From positions 1 through 14,281 of the forward strand of contig JAJXXG010001018.1 in NCBI GenBank assembly GCA_021781255.1: 14,281 nt of DNA. Direction: 5' to 3'. Shown here piece after piece: positions 6,988-14,281 of this stretch (positions are counted from its first letter, which is position 1; every line of letters begins with the position of its first letter). The position numbers and the translations under genes are program-made. The notes beneath the pieces were generated by a model. That model did no database searches. It had not been told where the DNA came from and saw nothing but the letters and a program-made list of their open reading frames with translations. Source of the stretch: Acidobacteriota bacterium. Lineage in GTDB: Bacteria; Acidobacteriota; Terriglobia; Terriglobales; Acidobacteriaceae.

Positions 6988-7542
6988 ATGAGTGCATCCA
7001 TCTATGACATCCCCGTTCGCAAGATCAGCGGCGAAGAGGCATCGCTTGCAGAGTTCAAAGGCAAAGTTCTGCTGGTGGTAAATGTGGCTTCCAAGTGCGG
7101 CCTGACGCCGCAGTATGAGGGGCTGGAGAATCTGTACGAACGATTCCGTGGTCAGGGGCTGGCGATTACCGGCTTTCCGGCCAATGACTTCAAGAGCCAG
7201 GAGCCGGGCACAGACGAGGAGATCCAGACCTTTTGCACCTCGAATTATGGCGTCAAGTTTCCCATGTACAGTAAGATCACCGTGGTCGGCGCGGAGAAGC
7301 ATCCCCTGTATGCCACGCTGATTGCGGCACAGCCCAAGGCTGTGAGCGTGGCAGAGGTACCGTTTGCGCAAAAGCTGCGCGGGTACGGCATCGAGCCTAA
7401 CCAGGAGCCGGAGATTCTGTGGAACTTTGAGAAGTTTCTGGTAAGCCGTTCCGGCGAGGTGGTGCAGCGCTTTGCTCCGGACACCGCGCCCGACGCGCCG
7501 GAGCTTGTCGCAGCCATCCAGGCTGAGCTGGCCAAAGCATAA
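6988..7542 (+). CDS. gpx: Glutathione peroxidase family thiol peroxidase
   Basis: This is a cysteine-type peroxidase of 184 residues that reduces hydrogen peroxide or lipid hydroperoxides, probably with thioredoxin as donor, as is usual for bacterial members without selenocysteine. The peroxidatic Cys37 is in NVASKCGLTPQYEGL, Gln71 in GFPANDFKSQEPGT, and Trp145-Asn146 in LWNFEKFLV, completing the Cys-Gln-Trp-Asn catalytic set. Cys83 (TFCTSNYGV) is at the place of the resolving cysteine in thioredoxin-dependent members. No signal peptide is seen, so it acts in the cytosol. The common motif GFPCNQF reads GFPANDF here, which lacks the cysteine. It may be co-transcribed with the M20 peptidase gene 56 bases upstream. 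A strong hairpin terminator follows. Confidence 0.95.
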   Translation: MSASIYDIPVRKISGEEASLAEFKGKVLLVVNVASKCGLTPQYEGLENLYERFRGQGLAITGFPANDFKSQEPGTDEEIQTFCTSNYGVKFPMYSKITVVGAEKHPLYATLIAAQPKAVSVAEVPFAQKLRGYGIEPNQEPEILWNFEKFLVSRSGEVVQRFAPDTAPDAPELVAAIQAELAKA

Positions 7543-7578
7543 GAGCCGCTGCTCTCGCACAGATTGCGAATTTGCATG

Positions 7579-7610
7579 GAGCCCGGAGCGCTGGCCGCTT
7601 CGGGCTCTTT
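7579..7610 (+). terminator. Strong hairpin terminator between gpx and yyaL
   Basis: A 12-base-pair stem pairs GAGCCCGGAGCG (7579-7590) with CGCTTCGGGCTC (7596-7607). It has a single G-T pair and a five-base loop, CTGGC, and TTT follows. The T run is short, but the stem is long and GC-rich. It ends five bases before the possible yyaL start at 7613, so it could also act on yyaL translation. Confidence 0.65.
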
Positions 7611-7612
7611 CC

Positions 7613-9772
7613 ATGTATGCTCAGCCCATGCAAGCGGATTCTTCCCCAACTCACGGTGCTTCGAATCAACTGGAACATGCAGCCTCCTCTTACCTGCGCT
7701 CAGCGCGGCATCAGCCAGTGCGGTGGCACGCATGGGGCCCGGAGGCATTTTCTCTGGCGCGGGATGAAAACAAGCCAATCCTGCTGGACATTGGCGCGGT
7801 GTGGTGCCACTGGTGCCATGTGATGGACCGTGAGTCGTATGAAGATCCTGAGATTGCGCGAGTCATCAATGACCACTACATCGCCGTCAAGGTGGATCGC
7901 GACGAGCGTCCGGATGTGGATACGCGCTACCAGGCGGCGGTGTCCGCTATCAGCGGGCAGGGTGGATGGCCGCTGACCGCATTTCTGACGCCGGATGGAC
8001 GCCCGTACTTTGGCGGCACCTATTTCCCGCGGGACGATCGCTACGGCCGGCCGGGCTTTGGTCGTGTGCTGCTGACCATGGCGCAGGTGTGGCGTGACCG
8101 GCGCGAGGAGGCGCTGGAGTCGGCTGCCAGCGTGATGGCTGCGATTGAACACAACGAAAGCTTCTCGGGCCGGGGAGCCGATCTGACGCTTTCGCTGGTC
8201 GACAAGATTGCCGGCTCCGCGCTGGCGCAGTTTGACGCGCGCAATGGCGGATTCGGAGCGCAACCCAAGTTTCCCCATCCAGCGGCGCTGGACTTGCTGC
8301 TGGAGCTTGCGCTGCATCGCGGCAACGCGCAGGCCGGCAATGCCTTTCTGGTAACGCTGGAGAAGATGGCCAAAGGCGGCGTTTACGACCAGCTTGCCGG
8401 GGGCTTCCATCGCTACAGCGTGGATGAACGCTGGGTGGTGCCGCACTTTGAGAAGATGCTCTACGACAATACGGAACTGCTGCGCACCTATGTGCACGGG
8501 TTCCAGAGTTTTGTGCGCGAGGACCTTCGCCAGACGGCACGCGAGATTGTGGCATGGTTTGATGCAACGATGACGGATCGCGAGCGAGGCGGATTCTTCG
8601 CCTCGCAGGATGCCGATATCAATCTTGAGGATGACGGCGATTACTTTACCTGGACGCAGGCAGAGGCCCGCGCAATTCTGAGTCCCGCTGAAATGGAAGT
8701 CGCCGAGCGCTACTGGGACATTGGCGAGCTGGGCGACATGCATCACAACCCCGCGAAGAACGTTCTGCATCGCAAGTACACGGTGCAGGAGCTGGCGGAA
8801 AGATCCGTGAAGAGCGTGGGCGAGTTGCAGGAACTGATCGCGTCTGCGCAACAGAAGCTGCTGGCTGCGCGCGCGCAGCGTCCGACGCCGTTTATTGACC
8901 GCACGCTGTATACGGGCTGGAATGCGATGGCGGTCTCAGCCTATCTGGAAACGGCTCGTGTGCTGCGGATGGACTCTGCCCGTGAGTTTGCGCTGCTCAC
9001 GCTGTCTCGCCTGCTGAGCGAGGCGTGGGACGGAGATGCGCTGCTGCATCATGTGATTGCGTACCACGATGGCGCGGCTCCAGCGCAGAAGATTCCCGGC
9101 ACGCTGGACGATTATGCATTCACGATTCATGCCTGCGTTGAGGCGTGGATCGCCACCGGAGAGATGCGCTTCTACACGGCTGCCGTCAAGCTGGCCGATG
9201 CCATGATTGCCCGCTTTTATGATCGCGTTGCCGGCGCTTTTTATGACACGGCCGCGCCTGCGGAGGGCGCGCTGCCGCTGGGCGCTCTTGCGGCGCGGCG
9301 CAAGCCGCTGCAGGATGCGCCAACGCCTGCCGGAAATCCAACTGCCGCTGCTGCATTGTTGCGCCTGGAGACTCTGAGCGACCGCGAAGAGTATCGCGAG
9401 ATTGCCGAGGATACTCTTGGATCCTTTGCCGGCATTGTGGAGCACTTTGGGCTGTATGCCGGCAGCTATGGCCTGGCGCTGGAGCGTCTGCTGCTGGACC
9501 CCATGCAGATCGTGGTGGTGGGCACAGGCGCGGCTGCGGACCGTCTTGAGGCAACGGCGGTTGCCGGATTCGCCGTGAACAAGACGGTCATCCGGCTTGC
9601 GCCGTCGCAACTGGTTGAGGACGGCCTGCCTCCGGCGCTGGCGAAGATGCTGTTGCAGATGCCGGCTCCGGCCGGCGCGGAGGCATGGGCCGTGGCCTGC
9701 CTTGGCCGGACCTGCCTGCCCCCGATTACGGACGCAGAAGCGCTGCTTCGGGCAATCGAGAAAGGCGCCTGA
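7613..9772 (+). CDS. yyaL: DUF255 thioredoxin-fold / six-hairpin protein (YyaL, SSP411 family)
   Basis: This is a large cytosolic protein of about 719 residues. An N-terminal thioredoxin-like DUF255 domain is followed by an (alpha/alpha)6 barrel like that of N-acylglucosamine epimerases and glycosidases. The family occurs from bacteria to man (SPATA20) and its biochemical role is not settled. Conserved blocks include SYLRSARHQPVRWHAWG, the WCHWCHVM box with a CxxC pair (Cys65 and Cys68 from 7613), VKVDRDERPDVD, GGWPLTAFLTPDGRPYFGGTYFP, GGVYDQLAGGFHRYSVDERWVVPHFEKMLYDN and SQDADINLEDDGDYFTW. The frame is open from inside gpx, but homology begins shortly after the ATG codons at 7613 and 7628, so one of these is the start. 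Neither has a Shine-Dalgarno sequence. The length suits the family's usual 680-720. Proximity to gpx hints at a redox role, which is inference. Confidence 0.9.
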   Translation: MYAQPMQADSSPTHGASNQLEHAASSYLRSARHQPVRWHAWGPEAFSLARDENKPILLDIGAVWCHWCHVMDRESYEDPEIARVINDHYIAVKVDRDERPDVDTRYQAAVSAISGQGGWPLTAFLTPDGRPYFGGTYFPRDDRYGRPGFGRVLLTMAQVWRDRREEALESAASVMAAIEHNESFSGRGADLTLSLVDKIAGSALAQFDARNGGFGAQPKFPHPAALDLLLELALHRGNAQAGNAFLVTLEKMAKGGVYDQLAGGFHRYSVDERWVVPHFEKMLYDNTELLRTYVHGFQSFVREDLRQTAREIVAWFDATMTDRERGGFFASQDADINLEDDGDYFTWTQAEARAILSPAEMEVAERYWDIGELGDMHHNPAKNVLHRKYTVQELAERSVKSVGELQELIASAQQKLLAARAQRPTPFIDRTLYTGWNAMAVSAYLETARVLRMDSAREFALLTLSRLLSEAWDGDALLHHVIAYHDGAAPAQKIPGTLDDYAFTIHACVEAWIATGEMRFYTAAVKLADAMIARFYDRVAGAFYDTAAPAEGALPLGALAARRKPLQDAPTPAGNPTAAAALLRLETLSDREEYREIAEDTLGSFAGIVEHFGLYAGSYGLALERLLLDPMQIVVVGTGAAADRLEATAVAGFAVNKTVIRLAPSQLVEDGLPPALAKMLLQMPAPAGAEAWAVACLGRTCLPPITDAEALLRAIEKGA

Positions 9773-9788
9773 GGACTGTCTTATTCGC

Positions 9789-10790
9789 TTATTCGCCGCT
9801 GAAGGGATTGGTCTCTGGCGGACGAATGGCTGTCGGATCGATTTCCTTCTGTCCGCCGTTCGTCGGCCTTTTGCGGATGCCCGTTGCCGTGTCCGCAATC
9901 CAGTTGAAGACGCGGTAGGGATCGCCGGGCAGAAGTTGGCGTTCCTCCAGTGCCAGGCGGACGCGGCGCCGGAACTCGCGCACCGGAGCGTACTGTTTGG
10001 TGGCGCGCGTCTTGAAGATGACGGGGAAGATCATCTCCGATCCCTTGACGGCTTCCACGCCTAGGATTTGAGGGTCGGCGACGAACAGGTTGCGGAACTC
10101 CTCCTGGTTGCGGATGTCGGCCGCGATCCCTTTGAGCAGTTCCAGCACCGCGTCCGGATTGGCGGAGTAGTCCACGCTGACGTTGATGGTGGCGATGGAG
10201 TAGTCGATGCTCTGGTTGGCGACGGTGGAGATCTGTGAGTTGGGAATGATGTACAGGGTGCCGTCGGTATCGCGGACAGTGGTCTTGCGCAGTGTCATTC
10301 CCTCCACCACGCCCGACACGCCGGCCAGCTTGACCGTATCTCCCACATTGAACTGATCTTCGATCAGGATCAGCATGCCATTCAGCATATCGCGCACGAT
10401 GTTCTGCGCAGCCAGACCGATGGCCACGCCGGCGATGCCCGCCGATGCCAGCAGCGGAGCCAGGTCAACGCCCACGGCGTCAAGGAACTGCAGGCTGACG
10501 ATGGCGGAGATGATGGCAATGCCTGTGGTCCGGATGACTCCGGCCAGCGTCTTGACCTGCGCCACCCGGTTCTGCCCCGCGGCATGCTGCTCGGCGATGT
10601 GGATCATCCGGGCCGTGATCATGCGCAGCAAGCGATTGAGTACAAAAGCGATGATGGCCACCACGATCAGGTGAGGCAGCTTGACGTGGAGGAACTCCTG
10701 GGTATCGTCAACCCACTCATCGAGCACCTTGCCCAGGAATCGGCCTTGGGCAAAGATGCCTGTTCCTGCCGCAAAAAGAAACGGAATCAT
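9789..10790 (-). CDS. mscS: MscS-family small-conductance mechanosensitive channel
   Basis: This inner-membrane channel opens under membrane tension to release solutes on osmotic downshock. Counted from the ATG at 10790 it has 333 residues (E. coli MscS 286). Hydrophobic segments lie at about 38-58 and 84-106. The pore helix and its amphipathic continuation, at about 111-145, have the glycine/alanine-rich LLASAGIAGVAIGLAAQNIVRDMLNGMLILIEDQFNVGD pattern. The beta domain follows, with VSGVVEGMTLRKTTVRDTDGTLYIIPNSQI (about 158-187), then the alpha-beta C-terminal part. An upstream in-frame start at 10907 would add 39 polar residues without homology. AGGAG seven bases before the ATG at 10790 decides for the shorter form. 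The proline-rich tail after residue 300 is an extension. It converges on yyaL with only 16 bases between stops. Confidence 0.93.
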   Translation of the reverse strand: MIPFLFAAGTGIFAQGRFLGKVLDEWVDDTQEFLHVKLPHLIVVAIIAFVLNRLLRMITARMIHIAEQHAAGQNRVAQVKTLAGVIRTTGIAIISAIVSLQFLDAVGVDLAPLLASAGIAGVAIGLAAQNIVRDMLNGMLILIEDQFNVGDTVKLAGVSGVVEGMTLRKTTVRDTDGTLYIIPNSQISTVANQSIDYSIATINVSVDYSANPDAVLELLKGIAADIRNQEEFRNLFVADPQILGVEAVKGSEMIFPVIFKTRATKQYAPVREFRRRVRLALEERQLLPGDPYRVFNWIADTATGIRKRPTNGGQKEIDPTAIRPPETNPFSGE

Positions 10791-11013
10791 ACCAACTCTC
10801 CTCTTTCTATCTATACTGTGCGCAGCAAGAAGGAAGCTGTGCCGGATCGTGTTCCGATTCAAGATTAGCGCGTGGAGAGAGTGGGTAGGCGGGTTGCTGT
10901 CCGGCACTCCTCATCGGCGCATCCGCGAATCGGCGCCGGTGCGGGCCAAAGCATAGCGCTCGTGGAAGATGGTGCCGTGGCGCAGGGAATGGGCGCGGCG
11001 CCTCGAGGTGGTT
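10791..11013. promoter_or_regulatory. Divergent intergenic region between mscS and the small envelope protein gene
   Basis: These 223 bases separate divergent genes and should contain both promoters. For mscS, TATAGA on the minus strand (10815-10810) is a -10 candidate, with no good -35 at the right distance. For the plus-strand gene I see only the ribosome binding site GAGGTG (11005-11010), three bases before the ATG at 11014. Open frames crossing this stretch do not look coding. Confidence 0.35.
10798..10802 (-). promoter_or_regulatory. Ribosome binding site fixing the mscS start
   Basis: AGGAG on the minus strand, inside AAAGAGGAGAG, lies seven bases before the ATG at 10790. No comparable site precedes the upstream in-frame ATG at 10907. 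Confidence 0.75.
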
Positions 11014-11460
11014 ATGCAGCGTATGGCAAGGCGGAAGCCACAGAGCGGCAAGCCTACTCAAACTGCGGGCGGGCAGAGGCTCCGAATGCTGATGTTTGCC
11101 GGGCTGCCCAGCCTGCTGGCGATAGCTCTTGTGGCAGGCTACATGCGCGGCGATGCGGTGGTCGCGGCCACGCAGGCGGAGGTTGCAGGGCGGGCTACTG
11201 CGCCTCAGGCCTCTCCAGTGGCGACGGCGGCGCACGCCACAAACGGCGCGGAAACAGGGCATACGGCGCAACCGGGGAGCAAGCCGGAGGCGAAGATGGA
11301 CAGCGAAAAGCTGCTTGCCCTGGCGGTGGCCTTAAAGGCCGAAGTGGATAAGACGAACAAGGACATGTTGTCCGTCTCAGTGGTGCGAAAAGCGCAGGAG
11401 ATCGAGAAGCTGGCGCGAGCTGTACGGGAGAGATCAAAGTACAGCGGTGGGCCGGGCTAG
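11014..11460 (+). CDS. Small membrane-anchored protein with C-terminal IEKLAR motif, copy 1
   Basis: I do not know a function for this 148-residue protein. A basic N-terminus (MQRMARRKPQSGKPTQTAGGQR) is followed by one hydrophobic segment, MLMFAGLPSLLAIALVAGYM (about 26-45). A low-complexity Ala/Thr/Gln/Gly-rich linker (about 50-95) comes next, then a charged helical C-terminal part with EKLLALAVALKAEVDK and KAQEIEKLARAVRER. This is the layout of an inner-membrane-anchored protein with a periplasmic helical tail. The last 45 or so residues align without gaps to the next gene, with 19 of 45 identical by eye, so the two are paralogs. The frame begins at 10969, but GAGGTG directly before the ATG at 11014 gives the better start. 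Similar tails recur, to my recollection, in many acidobacterial small proteins. Confidence 0.72.
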   Translation: MQRMARRKPQSGKPTQTAGGQRLRMLMFAGLPSLLAIALVAGYMRGDAVVAATQAEVAGRATAPQASPVATAAHATNGAETGHTAQPGSKPEAKMDSEKLLALAVALKAEVDKTNKDMLSVSVVRKAQEIEKLARAVRERSKYSGGPG

Positions 11461-11510
11461 CAGGGTTGTGGAGTGGGCATCCGGCAGCAGGTTCTTCGGG
11501 GTCGTTCAAT

Positions 11511-11978
11511 ATGTATTTGGTGCAAAACAGGCGGCAGCGGGCAGAAGGGGCTTTCTCTTACCGTATTGGGATGCGCGTGGGAACGTGGCTCGCGGGAGTG
11601 CTTCTGCTGCTGGCCTTTACCGGCGCACGAGGGGTACCGGAACCGGGTCCACAGATCGTGCAGAAAACATCTCCGCAGAGGCCCCAATCGCCTTTTGATG
11701 ACGATGTGGACCACAATCCGGCATTCAGTCACAAGCAGTTGCGCGCCATGAATGCGGAACGGCAGAAGGATCTGGTTGCCGATACGAACCGGTTGCTCAA
11801 GCTCGCAAAGGAGTTGAATGCCGAACTGGAGGCGGCCGGCTCTGAGACGCTGACCCCGGACCAGATACGCAAAGTGGCTCGCATTGAGAAGCTGGCACGC
11901 AGCGTCCGAGAGAAGATGATTCTGACGGTTGGCGGAGGCAGTCCGTTCCGTGGCATGTTTACCGAACCGACGGAGTGA
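11511..11978 (+). CDS. Small secreted or anchored protein with C-terminal IEKLAR motif, copy 2
   Basis: This is the paralog of the preceding gene, starting 50 bases after it; the function is unknown. Counted from the ATG at 11511 it has 155 residues. A hydrophobic segment follows a basic stretch (MRVGTWLAGVLLLLAFTGARG, about 21-41), then a proline-rich linker, then a helical C-terminal part: KDLVADTNRLLKLAKELNAELEAAG and QIRKVARIEKLARSVREKM. If the ATG at 11571 is used instead, the protein is 135 residues with a classic signal peptide. The frame is also open from a TTG at 11466. None of the starts has a convincing ribosome binding site; GGGG lies nine bases before 11511. It probably shares a transcript with copy 1. 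Unlike copy 1, it has a DDDVDHNPAFS segment before the helix. Confidence 0.72.
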   Translation: MYLVQNRRQRAEGAFSYRIGMRVGTWLAGVLLLLAFTGARGVPEPGPQIVQKTSPQRPQSPFDDDVDHNPAFSHKQLRAMNAERQKDLVADTNRLLKLAKELNAELEAAGSETLTPDQIRKVARIEKLARSVREKMILTVGGGSPFRGMFTEPTE

Positions 11979-12041
11979 AAATCAGGCTTGCAGTCGAGAG
12001 ACCTGAGAAGAGAGGATGGCAATGTCCCGGGGAAAGGTTGT

Positions 12042-12047
12042 TACAAT
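12042..12047 (+). promoter_or_regulatory. -10 element candidate for the E1 gene
   Basis: TACAAT matches the -10 consensus at 5 of 6 positions and lies 48 bases upstream of the E1 ATG. At the proper distance upstream the best -35 match is poor (around 12018-12023), so this is a weak promoter call. Confidence 0.35.
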
Positions 12048-12094
12048 CAGGGATGGTTTTGCAGTAGTAGAACCTGAAATCTGGAGTAACGGAA

Positions 12095-14281
12095 ATGGGA
12101 CTTGCGGTTTCCAGCGCACGGGCGCCACAGGCGTTTAGCAACGAAGGCAGCCTGACTCCGCAGCAGTTAATCGAGATCTACAGGCTGATGTATCTATCGC
12201 GCCAGGTAGACGATCGCGAGATACTTCTCAAGCGCCAGCAAAAGATCTTTTTCCAGATTTCAGCCGCCGGGCATGAAGCCCTGCAGGTGGGCGCCGCGCT
12301 GGCGTTGCGGCCCGGTCATGACTGGTTCTTCCCTTACTATCGCGACCGTGCGCTTTGCCTGGCGCTGGGTGTTTCCCCGCATGACATGTTTTTGCAGGCT
12401 GTAGGGGCTGCGACGGATCCGGCCAGCGGTGGACGGCAGATGCCCACCCACTGGAGCAGCCGGGCACTGCACATTGTCAGCACTTCCTCCTCGACCACCA
12501 CGCAGGTGCTGCATGCCGTGGGCTGTTCGGAGGCCGGGCGCTACTTCAGCCGGCATCCGGAGGCGAGCGCAAAGAACGCCGGCGACTATCGCGCCTTTCA
12601 TGATGTGGAGTTCCACGGGGACGAGGTCGTTTTTACCGCCCTGGGCGAAGGGTCAACTTCGCAGGGCGAGTTCTGGGAGGCGATCAATACCGCCTCCAAC
12701 AAGAAGCTGCCGGTCATCTTCTGCGTGGAAGACAACGGCTATGCCATCAGCGTGCCGGTGGAAGTGAATACGCCGGGCGGCAATATCTCCAAGCTGGTGG
12801 CCAATTTCCCGAACTTCCATTTTGTTGAGGTGGATGGCACGGACCCTGAGGCGTGTCTGCGCGCCTTTCAGAATGCGGCCAGGCACTGCCGCGCCGGTCA
12901 TGGTCCGGCGTTTGTGCACGGGCATGTCATTCGGCCCTACTCCCACTCTCTCTCGGATGACGACAAGCTTTATCGGTCTGCCGCTGAACGCGAGGCCGAT
13001 GCGCTGCGCGACCCCATTACCAAGATGCAGATGCGGCTGTTGCGCGAGGGCATTCTGACCGCGGAACAGATCAACGAACTGGAGCAGGCGGTGGACCGGG
13101 AGGTGGCTGAGGCCGCCGAACGCGCGCTTGAGGCTCCGCTGCCGGCCGTCTCGGGGATTACGCGCCACGTGTACTCTGAGGATCTGAATCCGATCCATGC
13201 AGCGTTTGCTACCGAGCAGATTGGCGCAGCGGGTGCGGACAAGCCTGCCGGAGGCAAGGGCAGTGGTCCGCGCACCATGGCCGATCTCATCAATGCCTGC
13301 CTGCATGATGAGATGCGGCACGATCCGCGCATCGTGATCTACGGGGAAGACGTAGCGGACGCCAGTCGTGAGCAGGCCCTGCAGGAAGTGAAGGGCAAGG
13401 GAGGCGTCTTCAAGCTCACGGCCGGATTGCAGACGGAATTTGGCTCGGAGCGTGTCTTCAACTCTCCGCTGGCCGAGGCCAACATTGTGGGCCGCGCCAT
13501 CGGTTACGCCGTGCGCGGCATGAAGCCGGTGGTGGAGATACAGTTCTTCGACTACATCTGGCCCGCCATGCACCAGATCCGCAACGAGCTTGCGCTGATG
13601 CGCTGGCGCTCGAACGGCACCTGGGCCGCTCCGGTGGTGATGCGCGTGCCGATCGGCGGCTACCTTACGGGCGGCTCTATTTATCACTCGCAGTCGGGCG
13701 AAAGCATCTTTACGCATATCCCGGGGCTTCGCGTGGTCTTTCCGTCGAATGCCCTGGACGCGAATGGACTGCTGCGCACGGCGATACGCTGCGATGACCC
13801 GGTGCTGTTTCTGGAGCACAAACGGTTGTATCGCGAGACCTATGGCCGCGCCGCGTATCCGGGACCGGATTTTGCCATACCGTTCGGCAAGGCCAAGGTG
13901 GTGCGGCCGGGTAAGCACATCACGCTCATCACCTACGGGGCCGTGGTGCCGCGCGCCTTGCAGGCCGCGGAGAAAGCGCATCACGAGCATGGCATCGATG
14001 TGGAGATTCTGGACCTGCGCACGCTGAGTCCCTATGACTGGGAGGCAATTGCCACCTCGGTTCGCAAGACGAGCCGCGTCATCATGGCCCACGAGGACAT
14101 GCTGAGCTGGGGCTATGGAGCGGAGATTGCAGCGCGGATTGGCGACGAGCTGTTTGACCGCGCGGTTACGCGTGTCGTACGAGTAGAGCGCGTAGTGACC
14201 GCTGCGGTCGGAGACGAAATAGACCGTATTCCCGATCCACATCGGAAAGCGATCGTTTTCGTTGTCGCGCGGGATCGCGAC
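12095..14281 (+). CDS. 2-oxoacid (branched-chain type) dehydrogenase E1, alpha and beta fused; 3' end replaced
   Basis: This is the thiamine-diphosphate enzyme that decarboxylates a 2-oxoacid and passes the acyl group to lipoyl-E2. The branched-chain (2-oxoisovalerate) type is likely, which would supply starters for iso-fatty acids. GGAG eight bases before the ATG at 12095 sets the start. The alpha part includes the thiamine-diphosphate motif from Gly184 ([14 protein letters not shown]) to Asn214 ([13 protein letters not shown]), a normal GDG-X26-N-type spacing with Glu in place of Asp. A linker of about 360-392 leads into the beta part: [15 protein letters not shown] (from 393), YGEDV with Glu418, [34 protein letters not shown], and [18 protein letters not shown]. 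The beta pattern ends at ARIGDELFD (codon 688, about 14158). The remaining in-frame codons are not E1, and no stop occurs before the window ends. No E2 or E3 gene is nearby. Confidence 0.9.
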   Translation, partial: MGLAVSSARAPQAFSNEGSLTPQQLIEIYRLMYLSRQVDDREILLKRQQKIFFQISAAGHEALQVGAALALRPGHDWFFPYYRDRALCLALGVSPHDMFLQAVGAATDPASGGRQMPTHWSSRALHIVSTSSSTTTQVLHAVGCSEAGRYFSRHPEASAKNAGDYRAFHDVEFHGDEVVFTALGEGSTSQGEFWEAINTASNKKLPVIFCVEDNGYAISVPVEVNTPGGNISKLVANFPNFHFVEVDGTDPEACLRAFQNAARHCRAGHGPAFVHGHVIRPYSHSLSDDDKLYRSAAEREADALRDPITKMQMRLLREGILTAEQINELEQAVDREVAEAAERALEAPLPAVSGITRHVYSEDLNPIHAAFATEQIGAAGADKPAGGKGSGPRTMADLINACLHDEMRHDPRIVIYGEDVADASREQALQEVKGKGGVFKLTAGLQTEFGSERVFNSPLAEANIVGRAIGYAVRGMKPVVEIQFFDYIWPAMHQIRNELALMRWRSNGTWAAPVVMRVPIGGYLTGGSIYHSQSGESIFTHIPGLRVVFPSNALDANGLLRTAIRCDDPVLFLEHKRLYRETYGRAAYPGPDFAIPFGKAKVVRPGKHITLITYGAVVPRALQAAEKAHHEHGIDVEILDLRTLSPYDWEAIATSVRKTSRVIMAHEDMLSWGYGAEIAARIGDELFDRAVTRVVRVERVVTAAVGDEIDRIPDPHRKAIVFVVARDRD
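14147..14158. other. Inverted junction between E1 and tricorn-like sequence
   Basis: The 12 bases GAGCTGTTTGAC can be read as ELFD, fitting the E1-beta protein on the plus strand, and as VKQL, fitting the propeller on the minus strand. The breakpoint lies within or next to them. Short shared sequence at an inverted join is typical of amplification chimeras and of microhomology-mediated rearrangement. Confidence 0.65.
14147..14281 (-). CDS. Tricorn/TolB-type beta-propeller fragment (S41 tricorn protease-like), both ends missing
   Basis: Read on the minus strand from 14281, the frame gives [20 protein letters not shown], then [14 protein letters not shown], then TRNRAVKQL. This is the signature of a propeller blade in tricorn-like proteases (the pattern DxFPMWxGxxIYFxSDRxGxxxLYxYD...VKQL). 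These proteins combine WD40-like blades with a C-terminal S41 serine peptidase domain. The match stops at KQL (about 14147), after which the minus strand is only the shadow of E1-beta. The N-terminal side runs out of the window. The minus-strand frame continues to 12653, but that extension is not coding. So this is a gene piece joined in inverted orientation to the E1 gene. Confidence 0.72.

Noticed and set aside
6481..7614. A 377-codon minus-strand open frame opposite the M20 peptidase and glutathione peroxidase genes
   Set aside because: It crosses two convincing plus-strand genes and has low-complexity composition with no recognisable domain.
7700..8851. A 383-codon minus-strand open frame opposite yyaL
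   Set aside because: It is Arg/His/Gln-rich with no motif, and lies opposite well-conserved DUF255 blocks. High GC makes such shadows common.
10872..11351. A plus-strand frame overlapping small protein copy 1
   Set aside because: It is Gly/Arg/Ala-rich without a domain. The alternative frame has a ribosome binding site, a membrane segment and a tail shared with the next gene.
11466..11510. TTG at 11466 as the start of small protein copy 2
   Set aside because: It is preceded immediately by GCAGGG with no workable spacing, and the added residues (WSGHPAAGSSGSF) do not look like a signal or conserved segment.
12653..14242. A 529-codon open frame on the minus strand opposite the E1 gene
   Set aside because: Only its first ~32 codons resemble a real protein (the propeller fragment). 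The rest is the antisense shadow of E1, whose plus-strand reading has clear family motifs throughout.
1..14281. Mobile element, defence system, biosynthetic cluster, CRISPR or RNA gene
   Set aside because: I looked on both strands for transposase, integrase, nuclease or helicase motifs, regularly spaced repeats and tRNA-like cloverleaf arms, and saw none. All confident genes are housekeeping or general metabolic types.

Overview
The window reads as a core-metabolism stretch from a GC-rich Gram-negative bacterium. I infer Acidobacteriota, most likely class Terriglobia (subdivision 1). The reasons are the character of the NuoI fragment, the fused alpha-beta 2-oxoacid dehydrogenase E1, an olsB-olsA pair, and two small paralogous envelope proteins ending in an IEKLAR-V-R motif, which I recall as common in that phylum. 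This assignment rests on protein character and not on a marker gene. No rRNA, tRNA, CRISPR array, IS element, integrase or defence system is visible.

Layout. Positions 2-439: the 3' part of nuoI (complex I), followed by a terminator-like hairpin at 451-485. Positions 732-2377: olsB and olsA on the plus strand, overlapping by 4 bases, which together would make ornithine lipid. Positions 2409-5739: three minus-strand genes, read in the order alpha/beta hydrolase, glycerate 2-kinase (4-base ATGA overlap and a strong ribosome binding site), then a LacI-family regulator after a 107-base gap holding a promoter candidate and a palindrome. This looks like a small sugar-acid or hydroxyacid catabolic unit with its own regulator. 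Positions 5897-9772: an M20 metallopeptidase, a glutathione peroxidase, a strong hairpin terminator, and a large YyaL/DUF255 thioredoxin-fold protein, all plus strand. Positions 9789-10790: an MscS channel on the minus strand, converging on yyaL. Positions 11014-11978: the two tandem paralogous small envelope proteins. From 12095: a fused 2-oxoacid dehydrogenase E1 whose frame stays open to the end of the window.

The oddest point is at the right end. E1-beta homology stops near 14158. From there to 14281 the minus strand reads as a tricorn/TolB-type beta-propeller, so the last ~125 bases belong to a different gene in inverted orientation, joined across about 12 bases that suit both proteins. 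This is either a real inversion breakpoint or, more likely, an amplification or assembly chimera. I found no convincing undescribed system. The best biological leads are the tandem small-protein family and the hydrolase/glycerate kinase/LacI unit.
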